Below are positions 6,216 to 12,993 of a stretch of DNA of 13,840 nucleotides, piece by piece. The first letter of the stretch is position 1. Every line of letters starts with the position of its first letter. The notes under the pieces were generated by a model that saw nothing but the letters and a program-made list of their open reading frames with translations, did no database searches and was not told where the DNA came from. A program made the translations under genes and the position numbers. The stretch comes from CAIKAP01 sp964574605. GTDB lineage: Bacteria > Verrucomicrobiota > Verrucomicrobiia > Palsa-1439. The DNA is taken from positions 1 to 13,840 of the forward strand of contig CAZNOK010000136.1 of the NCBI GenBank assembly GCA_964574605.1, written 5' to 3'.

Positions 6216-9200
6216 AAAGTTTTCTCTGTGTAGTTGAACGGGCGTCCCGCCTGTTCAATTCTCATGGACTCCCTAAGACACGGGCAAGACGCCCGTTCTA
6301 CTTGGCCGCGCTGCTTGCGATTTCCGCTGCCTCCGCGGCGCCGTGGCATCATCCGCTCTATCTTTCCAACGGCGGCTACTGGCCGCAACGCATGGTCGTG
6401 ACCATCGAGAACAACTCCGATGTCGCTGTCGCCGGCGAGACGGTTGCCGTGTCGGTGGGCGCGTTGGCGGGACAGCGCGCCGAATCGCTGCGCGTCTGCA
6501 ACGAGGCCGGCGTCGAGCTGTTGTTCGACGCCAAACGCACCGGCGTCCTCTCCTCCAACGATGTCGTGTTCGTGCCCGCGGAAGTCGGCCCGAAAAGTTC
6601 TGCCACGGTTTACGTCTATGCCGGCAACGACGCGGCGCTGCCGGTGCCGGATTTCCTCGCCGCCGGATTCGTCAACGGCGATTTCGAGAACGGCACGACC
6701 GGCTGGAAGACCGTCGAGACTGACTCACAACATATCGCCACCTACGAAAAATCCAGCGGTTGCGTGAAGGTTGAAGTTACGACGGGCGCGGAGCCGACTT
6801 GGGTGAAGTGGAACCAGACCGGCATTACGGTCGCGCCGGGCCGAAGCTACCGGTTCACCGGCTGGGTGCGCGCCGAGAACGTCGTTGGCATCGCCGGCTG
6901 GTTCCTGCACGTCAACGGCGACAAACCGATGTTGCTCAATCCCATGCTCAACGCTGGCAGCGGCAGCTTTGGCTGGAAGAAAGTGTCTTGCACCTTCACC
7001 GCGCCGGCCACGGCCAACAACGTCACCATCGGCACCGTGCTGCGCGGCACCGGCTGCGCGTGGTACGACGACGCCGAGTTCGTCGAGACCAGCGAGAAGC
7101 CGGCGTTGCGCGCGAAAGCCGGCGAAGTCGAGCGGCTGACGTTTCACAAGGCACGTGTCGGTGACGGCGTGATCGTGCGTGTTTTGAACCCTGACGACAA
7201 ACCGACTGGCGAGGTGATGGTGCAGGTGGATGGCCGACGCGTGCGTTCTTTATTTCCGGCGTCGGCATTGCCGGCGCGGAGCGTCAGCGAAATTCCCATC
7301 GCCTCCGAATACGATCATGAGCGGTTGGTCAACAGCCCGTTGAACCTCGCGTCGCACGCCGGCACAAATGGCTGGACACGCTTCGGCGCTGCCACGCGAT
7401 TCGGAAAACAAAGTCTGGAGTTCACCTTACCGGCGGAGGCGAAGCCGAACTGGACCGGTTGGCGGTCGGAGCCGATCCCCGTCGAGCCGAACGCGACGTA
7501 TCTCTACAGCGGTTTCCTGAAAGCGGAAGGCGTCAGCGGCACGGTGGCGTTGCACGCGCACGTGCACGACGCAAACGGAAAGACGATGTTCGTCAGCACG
7601 CATCCGCAGGTCGGCAGCGATTCCGGTTGGGTGAAGTCCTCGACGTTCATCCAGACGCCGGGCGACGGGAAGTCGGTGACGCTGCACCTGACGATGAACA
7701 CACACGGCACGTTGCGTCACAAGGGCATCGTGTTCTGCCGTGTGCTGCCCGGTGAAATCGTGAAACGGGAAAGCGCGCAGCCGTCGCGGAGCCTGCAAGT
7801 GTGGGAAGTGCATCCGCTGGTGAAAGTGTTCCCCGACGACGTGCCCGGCAAACCCGTGCGTTCGGTGTCGGTCGAGTGCGCGCGCAACGAATACGAACCG
7901 TTCGAGTTGGCGCTGCGCAGCGCAACGACACTGAAAAACGTGCAAGTGTCGGTGTCGGAGTTGACAAGTGGAAAGGCGAAACTTCCCCCGGTGAAGGTGG
8001 ATCGTGTCGGGTTCGTGCCGATTGATCATCCGAGCGGTTACTTTCAGACGGAGGTTGCCGATTGGCAGCGGCGCGTGCCGCGCGGTCACGGTTCGACCGA
8101 TGGCTGGACCGGCGAATGGCCGGATCCGCTGATACCAAATGCGTCGTTCGACTTGGCGGCTAACCGGACGCAACCAATCTGGTTCACGGTGCGTGCGCCG
8201 GAAAATGCGATGCCGGGCGAGTATCACGGCGAGGTAACGATTCGCGGCTTCGCTGAAAGTGGGAGCCGCCTCAGTGCGGCGACCAAGGGCGGTCGGGGCG
8301 CTGAGGCCCCTCCCACATTACTGCGGTTGCCGGTGCGGGTGACGGCGCTGCCGTTTGCGTTGCCGAAGAGCACGCGGTTGAAGACGATCTTTGATTTCCG
8401 GTTTCACGGCAAGACGGAAGAACGGCGGGCGTGGTTGCGATTCATGGCGGAACATCGGCTTGGCATCAGCCACATCGAGCCGTCGCCGGTGTTCACCTAC
8501 AAGAACGGCAAGGTGACGATGGACGCAACGGCGTTCGACGAGGATGCGCGATTCTGCCTCGATGAACTGGGGATGCCAGTCGCTTACACGCCGTGGTTCT
8601 TCTATATGTTCGGCTGGGCGTATCCGCCGAAGAAGATTTTCGGGTTGGAACCGTTCACAGCCGAATACAACGACGCCTTCAAGCAGGCCTACCGGTTATT
8701 CAGCAACCACGTCAAGCAACGCGGCTGGCACGATAAGTTCATCTATTACATCTCCGACGAGCCGCACTTCCATAATCAGGAATTCGTCGTCGAACAAATG
8801 AAGAAGCTGTGCGCATTGATACATGAGGTTGACACAAAGATGCCAATCTACTCCAGCACGTGGCGGCATTGCCGCGACTGGGATGACTCGCTGGACCTGT
8901 GGGGCGTTGGCCAGTACGGATGTTTCCCAGTGCCGGAACTGGAGCAGGTGCGGAAGGCAGGCAAAAACTTCTGGTTCACCTGCGACGGCCAGATGGCGAC
9001 GGACACGCCGTACTTGGCTACCGAACGGATGTTGCCCTACTACTGTTTCAAATATGGCGCGACCGGCTTCGAGTTCTGGGGCATTAACTGGTACACCTAC
9101 GATCCGTGGGAACGCGGCTGGCACAAGTTCATTCGCCAGAGCGACGACGGCAAACGCCACTATTGGATCCGCTACCCGAACGGCGATGGCTACCTCGCCT

Positions 9201-9472
9201 ATCCCAGCCCAAACGGCCCCGTCAGCACGATCCGCCTCGAACAACTCCGCGAAGGTCTCGAAGACTACGAGGCGCTCGCATTGCTGTCGGAGTTGGTCGA
9301 GAAAGCCGGTAAACGAAACGGCGCTGGCGAACGCGCATTGGCGATGGCACGCGATCTGGTCACGATTCCAAACGCCGGCGGGCTGCGTTCGACGGAGATT
9401 CTTCCTGACCCCGACAAGATTCCGAAGATTCGAAAAGCCGTCAACGCGGCGATTGTGGATATGCTAAAGTAG
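6212..9472 (+). CDS. Secreted DUF4091 (GH123-like) protein with tandem β-sandwich modules
   Basis: The start ATG 6212 overlaps the preceding stop as ATGA, giving 1086 residues. Residues 1-43 carry the export signal, whose hydrophobic core LAALLAISAASAA is preceded by an unusual Arg-rich stretch encoded by a palindromic repeat; TTG 6302 is a possible alternative start. Residues 44-150 form a β-rich domain. About 153-295 (from NGDFENGTTGW) and 375-515 are two carbohydrate-binding-like β-sandwich modules of similar layout. From about 530 to the end is a DUF4091 region. It contains FIYYISDEPHF, whose D849-E850 pair matches the acidic pair used by the related GH123 family, plus the LREGLEDYEALALL signature near 1010-1025. 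A second palindromic repeat encodes residues 682-703. Likely a secreted glycoside hydrolase acting on a complex glycan; the substrate is not deducible. Confidence 0.85.
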   Translation: MKSFLCVVERASRLFNSHGLPKTRARRPFYLAALLAISAASAAPWHHPLYLSNGGYWPQRMVVTIENNSDVAVAGETVAVSVGALAGQRAESLRVCNEAGVELLFDAKRTGVLSSNDVVFVPAEVGPKSSATVYVYAGNDAALPVPDFLAAGFVNGDFENGTTGWKTVETDSQHIATYEKSSGCVKVEVTTGAEPTWVKWNQTGITVAPGRSYRFTGWVRAENVVGIAGWFLHVNGDKPMLLNPMLNAGSGSFGWKKVSCTFTAPATANNVTIGTVLRGTGCAWYDDAEFVETSEKPALRAKAGEVERLTFHKARVGDGVIVRVLNPDDKPTGEVMVQVDGRRVRSLFPASALPARSVSEIPIASEYDHERLVNSPLNLASHAGTNGWTRFGAATRFGKQSLEFTLPAEAKPNWTGWRSEPIPVEPNATYLYSGFLKAEGVSGTVALHAHVHDANGKTMFVSTHPQVGSDSGWVKSSTFIQTPGDGKSVTLHLTMNTHGTLRHKGIVFCRVLPGEIVKRESAQPSRSLQVWEVHPLVKVFPDDVPGKPVRSVSVECARNEYEPFELALRSATTLKNVQVSVSELTSGKAKLPPVKVDRVGFVPIDHPSGYFQTEVADWQRRVPRGHGSTDGWTGEWPDPLIPNASFDLAANRTQPIWFTVRAPENAMPGEYHGEVTIRGFAESGSRLSAATKGGRGAEAPPTLLRLPVRVTALPFALPKSTRLKTIFDFRFHGKTEERRAWLRFMAEHRLGISHIEPSPVFTYKNGKVTMDATAFDEDARFCLDELGMPVAYTPWFFYMFGWAYPPKKIFGLEPFTAEYNDAFKQAYRLFSNHVKQRGWHDKFIYYISDEPHFHNQEFVVEQMKKLCALIHEVDTKMPIYSSTWRHCRDWDDSLDLWGVGQYGCFPVPELEQVRKAGKNFWFTCDGQMATDTPYLATERMLPYYCFKYGATGFEFWGINWYTYDPWERGWHKFIRQSDDGKRHYWIRYPNGDGYLAYPSPNGPVSTIRLEQLREGLEDYEALALLSELVEKAGKRNGAGERALAMARDLVTIPNAGGLRSTEILPDPDKIPKIRKAVNAAIVDMLK
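6232..6302. repeat. Double-hairpin palindromic element in the 5' coding region of the DUF4091 gene
   Basis: The outer arms AGTTGAACGGGCGTC (from 6232) and its near reverse complement (6288-6302, within an arm of 6283-6302) match at 17 of 20 positions and enclose a 31-nt centre. Each half also folds alone: TTGAACGGGCG-TCC-CGCCTGTTCAA at 6234-6258 with one mismatch, and ACGGGC-AAGAC-GCCCGT at 6280-6296. The layout is that of BIME/REP-like interspersed repeats. It encodes in-frame residues between the start codon and the hydrophobic core of the signal peptide. Confidence 0.75.
8256..8319. repeat. Second palindromic element, inside the middle of the DUF4091 gene
   Basis: The left arm AAGTGGGAGCCGCCTCAGTGC (8257-8277) pairs with the right arm GCGCTGAGGCCCCTCCCACA (8298-8317) with few mismatches. 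Inside are GCCGC-CTCAGT-GCGGC, GACC-AAGGGC-GGTC and GGGGC-GCTGAG-GCCCC hairpins. It is built like the element at 6232-6302 but has a different sequence. It is read in frame as a Gly/Ser/Arg-rich peptide that interrupts an otherwise β-rich domain just before LPVRVTALPF. Confidence 0.75.
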
Positions 9473-9475
9473 GAG
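9471..9475 (+). promoter_or_regulatory. Shine-Dalgarno for the hydroxypyruvate-isomerase-like gene
   Basis: AGGAG overlaps the TAG stop of the DUF4091 gene and lies 4 nt before the ATG at 9480. It supports both that start and co-translation with the upstream gene. Confidence 0.7.
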
Positions 9476-9479
9476 CACT

Positions 9480-10355
9480 ATGAACACACCTCTCTTCAGC
9501 AGACGCTCGTGGCTTCAAACCGCCTTGATGGCTGCCGGAGCAGCCGCGGTCAGCGCCGCACCGGATTTTCAGATCCGCAACAAACGAATCCGCCAGTCCA
9601 TCATGGGCTGGACGTACAATCCCATGCCGACCGCCGACCTCGCGAAACTCTGCAAGGAGATTGGCCTCGTCGCGATGGAGGGAGTTGACAAGAAACATTA
9701 CCCGATGATTCGCGAACTTGGCCTTGGAGTGTCGCTGGTTGGCAGCCACGGCTTCGCCAAAGGCCCGTTTAATCCCGCCAACCATGAATTCGTCGAGAAG
9801 AAGTTGCGCGAGGGGATTGATCTCGCCGTCAGTGTTGGTTGTCCGAGCGTCATCACCTTCACCGGGATGCGCGAGCCGGGTATCAGCGACGAACAAGGCG
9901 CGCGCAACTGCGTGGACGCTTGGAAACGCGTCATCGGCTACGCGGAGGAGAAGAAGATCAGCCTCTGTCTTGAACACCTCAACACGCGCGACAGTTCCCA
10001 TCCGATGAAAGGCCATCCCGGCTATTTCGGCGACAACGTGGACTTCTGCGTCGAGTTGATCAAGCGGGTCGGCTCGCCGAACATGAAACTGCTGTTCGAT
10101 GTTTATCACGTTCAGATTATGAACGGCGACGTCATCCGCCGCATCCGGCTCTACAAGGATTACATCGGCCACTATCACACCGCCGGCGTGCCCGGCCGGT
10201 GCGAACTGGATGATAAGCAAGAGATCAATTACCCCGCCGTGATGCGCGCCATTGTCGAGACCGGCTACACTGGCTACGTCGCGCACGAATTCATCCCGAC
10301 ATGGCCCGACAAGGTGGCCGCCTTGCGTTACGCCGCCAAGGTCTGCGACGTGTAG
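9480..10355 (+). CDS. Tat-exported hydroxypyruvate-isomerase-like sugar isomerase/epimerase
   Basis: The 291-residue protein begins 7 nt after the DUF4091 stop. Residues 7-13 (SRRSWLQ) followed by an Ala-rich segment to about residue 27 form a Tat signal. The rest is an AP-endonuclease-2-type TIM barrel close to the hydroxypyruvate isomerase (Hyi) group, shown by CLEHLNTRD, FDVYHVQIMNGD, HYHTAGVPGR and EINYPAVM. Likely metal ligands are E165, D207, H233 and E270, all present, so activity is plausible. Hyi itself is cytosolic. An exported version in an operon with a glycoside-hydrolase-like protein more likely isomerises or epimerises a free sugar or keto-sugar outside the cytoplasm than hydroxypyruvate. 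Family is confident; substrate is inferred. Confidence 0.87.
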   Translation: MNTPLFSRRSWLQTALMAAGAAAVSAAPDFQIRNKRIRQSIMGWTYNPMPTADLAKLCKEIGLVAMEGVDKKHYPMIRELGLGVSLVGSHGFAKGPFNPANHEFVEKKLREGIDLAVSVGCPSVITFTGMREPGISDEQGARNCVDAWKRVIGYAEEKKISLCLEHLNTRDSSHPMKGHPGYFGDNVDFCVELIKRVGSPNMKLLFDVYHVQIMNGDVIRRIRLYKDYIGHYHTAGVPGRCELDDKQEINYPAVMRAIVETGYTGYVAHEFIPTWPDKVAALRYAAKVCDV

Positions 10356-10362
10356 CTTTTTC

Positions 10363-10392
10363 TTGCGTGAAAGCCTGACGGCTCGCTAGAAT
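10363..10392 (+). promoter_or_regulatory. Candidate leaderless promoter for the β-propeller gene (TTGCGT-18-TAGAAT)
   Basis: TTGCGT at 10363-10368 and TAGAAT at 10387-10392 are 18 nt apart. The -10 element, preceded by GC to give GCTAGAAT, ends 6 nt before the GTG start at 10399, so transcription would begin at the start codon. No ribosome binding site is present, which fits a leaderless message. It is the best-formed of the three GCTA-type elements. Confidence 0.5.
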
Positions 10393-10398
10393 GGCTGC

Positions 10399-11610
10399 GT
10401 GAAGACGCAATTATTTACCCGCCGGGATTTTCTGAAACTGTCTATTTCCGTCTCGGCAGCGGCGATGTTTACGCCGCGTGCGCGCGGTTTTGGGTTCGGG
10501 CGTTCCCCGAGGGGATATGATGTGAAAGAGATTTGCGTGCCGGTGCCGCAGGCCACCGCGGTCACGGCGATGGTGGTCGGCGACGACGGCCTTGTCTATT
10601 GTGGATTGACCGGCAAACGGCGGATCTTGGCCGCGCTCGATCCACGCGATGATTCGGTCCGCGATCTTGGCGATGTTTATCCGGATGACCCGAAGACGCG
10701 CGGCATTCTCGACAAGATTCACAACGCATTGGGGAAAGCGCCGGACGGCAGCCTGTACATCGGGCAGGGGTTGAACATCGCGGACGCTTATCCGATTGAT
10801 TTCCACAGCGACGGCTATGAGGGCGGCCATCTGTATCGGTACGAGCCGCGCACTGGCCGGTTTACCGATCTCGGCCCGCAGGTCCGGGGCGAGGCCATTC
10901 AGGGATTGGTGGTGGACACACGCGGTCGTTACGTCGCGGGCTACACCATTCCCGGCAACCGCTTCTTCGTCCACGACCTCGCCTCGCACGCGGTGACCGA
11001 CTACGGTCGCATCTCCCAAATGGCGCATCACAATCTGGTCTGCGATGTGACCGGCGTGACGTGGGGATGTTGGAATTGCGCGCTCGCGCGAAAGTCCGCG
11101 CCGGTCCGCACCGGCGGCTGTTACCTGCTTCGCTACGAGCACGAACAACGGACGTTCAAGCGCACAACCATCGAAGTGCCCTGCGAGCCGTATAGCGCCG
11201 TGTCGCCCGCCAAGAACAAATCCTGGGCCAACAGTTTCGACTCGGCGTGCGGCGCGCGCGACGGGGCGATTTATTTCGGCACGTCGCTCCCGGCCAACCT
11301 CTGCCGCCTGAAACTCGGCGCCGGCACAGTGGAACTGCTCGGCCGGCCGGTGCGCACCTCGCGCATCCCGGCGCTGGCCGAAGCGCCTGATGGGCGCATC
11401 ATCGGTTTCGGCGGGTTTCCCCAGATGCAGTTGTTTGTCTATGACCCGGTGAAAGGCACGCTGGAAAACCACGGCGTCGTGCTGCCGCACTACGAGCTTT
11501 GCATTTTCCACGCAATGGTCGTGCTGCCCGATGGCCGCATCTACGCCGGCGAGACCGACAGCAACCGGCCGAATGTTTACTGCCTGACTCCGCGCGCCCC
11601 GAAACAGTGA
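10399..11610 (+). CDS. Tat-exported β-propeller protein of unknown function
   Basis: The 403-residue product starts at GTG 10399. The upstream ATG at 10391 is out of frame and stops after three codons. Residues 7-15 (TRRDFLKLS) are a textbook Tat motif with a hydrophobic run to about residue 24. The mature part is made of repeating blades, each with a pattern like DGxxYxG followed by a Y-P-TG turn: MVVGDDGLVYCGL, APDGSLYIGQG, YRYEPRTGRFTDLGP, EAPDGRIIGFGG and VLPDGRIYAGETDSNRPN. This suggests a 6- or 7-bladed propeller, which could act as a lyase, hydrolase or binding protein. No catalytic residues can be named. It follows the sugar-isomerase operon and probably serves the same pathway, but it has its own promoter candidate. 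The UDG gene lies 15 nt downstream and may be co-transcribed. Confidence 0.78.
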   Translation: MKTQLFTRRDFLKLSISVSAAAMFTPRARGFGFGRSPRGYDVKEICVPVPQATAVTAMVVGDDGLVYCGLTGKRRILAALDPRDDSVRDLGDVYPDDPKTRGILDKIHNALGKAPDGSLYIGQGLNIADAYPIDFHSDGYEGGHLYRYEPRTGRFTDLGPQVRGEAIQGLVVDTRGRYVAGYTIPGNRFFVHDLASHAVTDYGRISQMAHHNLVCDVTGVTWGCWNCALARKSAPVRTGGCYLLRYEHEQRTFKRTTIEVPCEPYSAVSPAKNKSWANSFDSACGARDGAIYFGTSLPANLCRLKLGAGTVELLGRPVRTSRIPALAEAPDGRIIGFGGFPQMQLFVYDPVKGTLENHGVVLPHYELCIFHAMVVLPDGRIYAGETDSNRPNVYCLTPRAPKQ

Positions 11611-11625
11611 TATGGAGACGACGCG

Positions 11626-12282
11626 ATGGAGTTTGATCTGTTCGATGCCGGCTATAACACGGTGCTCGCCGCGTCCAGCTACGCAGAGTTCCGCGCCCGG
11701 CTGACCGGTTACAACTGCCAGCGTTGTCCGCGCGGCAAGGCCCGAAGCCACATCGTCATTGACCGGGGTAACCCGTCGGCGCGCGTGCTCATCGTCAGCG
11801 AACGGCCCGGCGACAACGAAGATGTTCAAGGCAAAGCTTTCGTGGGTCGTTCCGGCGAGTTGCTTGACCGGATCATGGCCAGCATCGGGTTGGACACCAA
11901 CCGCGACACGCTCATCGTCAACATCGTCAAATGCAAAGCCGAAGTGGACCGCGCGCCGACCGCGCCCGAGGCCGAGGCGTGCCTGCCGTATCTACGCCGG
12001 CAAATCGAGTTGATGCAGCCGCAAGTCATCCTGTTGCTCGGCGCTGTCGCCTTGAAATATCTCGCGCCGAGCCGAGCCAAAGACGAGGAGTTCTCAATGG
12101 AACGCGAGGCCGGCCAGTTCTTCGTCGTGGCCGAATATCCCGGTGTCCAGTTCATGGTCTTGTATCACCCGGCGTTCCTGTTGCGCGACCCGACCAAGAA
12201 AGCCGTGATGTGGGAGCACGTCAAACGCCTCCGCGCATTCCTAGCCGACAAAGGCGCTGGGTTCCGGAAATGTTCCGGATAA
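11626..12282 (+). CDS. Uracil-DNA glycosylase, family 4 type (4Fe-4S)
   Basis: The 218-residue protein is a full-length member of the family-4/5 UDG group, which excises uracil from DNA to start base-excision repair. Four cysteines at the expected places (C31, C34, C103, C119) would hold a 4Fe-4S cluster. The FVG-GELLD block (residues 72-81), NIVKCK (99-104) and YHPAFLLR (180-187) are all conserved. The active-site motif, usually GEAPG, reads SERPG at 58-62, keeping the glutamate and Pro-Gly but changing two neighbours. GGAG at 11614-11617 lies 8 nt before the ATG. It follows the β-propeller gene by 15 nt, probably a chance operon partnership. Function is well supported; the altered motif could shift specificity. 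Confidence 0.87.
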   Translation: MEFDLFDAGYNTVLAASSYAEFRARLTGYNCQRCPRGKARSHIVIDRGNPSARVLIVSERPGDNEDVQGKAFVGRSGELLDRIMASIGLDTNRDTLIVNIVKCKAEVDRAPTAPEAEACLPYLRRQIELMQPQVILLLGAVALKYLAPSRAKDEEFSMEREAGQFFVVAEYPGVQFMVLYHPAFLLRDPTKKAVMWEHVKRLRAFLADKGAGFRKCSG

Positions 12283-12402
12283 AGAATGCCGCGCACGGGA
12301 TTGCATTCATCGGCGTGTTCACCGCAAGTCTCACCAGAGCCATCATCAGGGAGAAGAAAGGCGCCCAAGTCGGAAGCCGCTTCGAAGCAAGAGGCAGAAA
12401 CG

Positions 12403-12427
12403 TGTGCCACCGAAGGTAGGTGCCACA
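12403..12427. repeat. Imperfect hairpin TGTGCCACC-7-GGTGCCACA
   Basis: Nine-base arms pair with a single C·C mismatch around a 7-nt loop. No T-run follows directly, so it is not a standard intrinsic terminator. It may be a remnant of an interspersed palindrome or an mRNA 3' end structure for the UDG transcript. Confidence 0.45.
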
Positions 12428-12494
12428 AACTCTCTGCGTTCATTCATAGAATGAGACACCGGGTTTTTTGCTTTTCGGATGGGCAGACAACTGC

Positions 12495-12500
12495 TAGGCT
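12495..12500 (+). promoter_or_regulatory. Possible -10 element of a leaderless promoter for DUF4149 (GCTAGGCT)
   Basis: TAGGCT, within TGCTAGGCT, ends 7 nt before the ATG at 12508, with no Shine-Dalgarno between. TTGCTT at 12468-12473 is 21 nt upstream, too far for a standard -35. Supported mainly by similarity to the elements at 1246 and 10386. Confidence 0.35.
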
Positions 12501-12507
12501 GCGCGGC

Positions 12508-12993
12508 ATGGTGCCGTTTGTCAAATGGCTTTATCTGCTGGCGTTGTCGGTCTGGATCGGCAGTGTCGTGTTCTTCAGCGCGGTGGTCGCGCCGACGGTG
12601 TTCAAGACATTGCCCTCCGATGACGCGGCGAAACTCCAGCGCGCCATCTTCCCGCGCTATTACATCCTCGGCCTGTTGTGCGCGGCGGTCGGCATCGTGT
12701 GCGTCGGCTGGCTGCTGGCCGACCGCGCGTTCGGCAAGTGGCCGGGCATTTTGAGTTTGTTGCTGCTGGCGAGCACGGGCGGCGCCGACGGCTGGCTGTT
12801 GATGTCGGTGTTGCCGCGCTTGAACGAATTGCGCGAGCGCAAGACGCCAATCATCGGCACCGGCAAAATGCCGGAAGCGCACTGGGAACAGGAATGGAAG
12901 GAACTGCACCGGATGAGCGTCCAGTTGAACTTCGCGGTGCTCGGCAGCGTGTTGGCGCTGTTGTTTCTGGTGGTGTTTGCGCGGGTGGCATGA
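12508..12993 (+). CDS. DUF4149 domain membrane protein
   Basis: A 161-residue integral membrane protein with four predicted helices: about residues 4-28 (including WIGSVVFFSAVVAPTVF, the family's N-terminal signature), 52-71, 80-102 and 140-158. Between helices 3 and 4 lies a charged loop with HWEQEWKELHRMS. The length matches the DUF4149 family, whose role is unknown. ATG 12508 is chosen because the family begins just before the first helix; GTG 12511 is an alternative. The TGA stop overlaps an ATG of the downstream protease (ATGA at 12990-12993), so the two are probably co-expressed, which suggests an envelope-related role. Family is confident; function is not known. Confidence 0.8.
   Translation: MVPFVKWLYLLALSVWIGSVVFFSAVVAPTVFKTLPSDDAAKLQRAIFPRYYILGLLCAAVGIVCVGWLLADRAFGKWPGILSLLLLASTGGADGWLLMSVLPRLNELRERKTPIIGTGKMPEAHWEQEWKELHRMSVQLNFAVLGSVLALLFLVVFARVA

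Larger units (their letters stand above)
12283..12507. other. Intergenic region between the UDG and DUF4149 genes
   Basis: This 225-nt stretch has no convincing gene. It contains an imperfect hairpin at 12403-12427, a 6-bp stem TCATTC-ATA-GAATGA near 12440-12454, a T-run at 12464-12469, and the -10-like element before DUF4149. The frame of DUF4149 stays open back to 12286, but that extension has no ribosome binding site and does not look like protein. Confidence 0.5.

Noticed and set aside
10411..11829. A 472-codon open frame on the minus strand
   Set aside because: It lies antisense to the β-propeller gene and the UDG start, and its translation is low-complexity in Arg/Ala/His/Val with no recognisable motif. 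It is a by-product of GC-rich codons on the opposite strand.
12379..12388. Perfect palindrome GCTTCGAAGC
   Set aside because: A 10-bp loop-less palindrome is expected by chance at this length and has no partner copy in the window.
12440..12469. Intrinsic terminator made of TCATTC-ATA-GAATGA and the T-run
   Set aside because: The stem is short and A/T-rich and is separated from the T-run by about 10 nt, so it does not fit a standard terminator.
12286..12507. Upstream extension of DUF4149
   Set aside because: No ribosome binding site, composition unlike protein, and the family starts right before the first helix at 12508.
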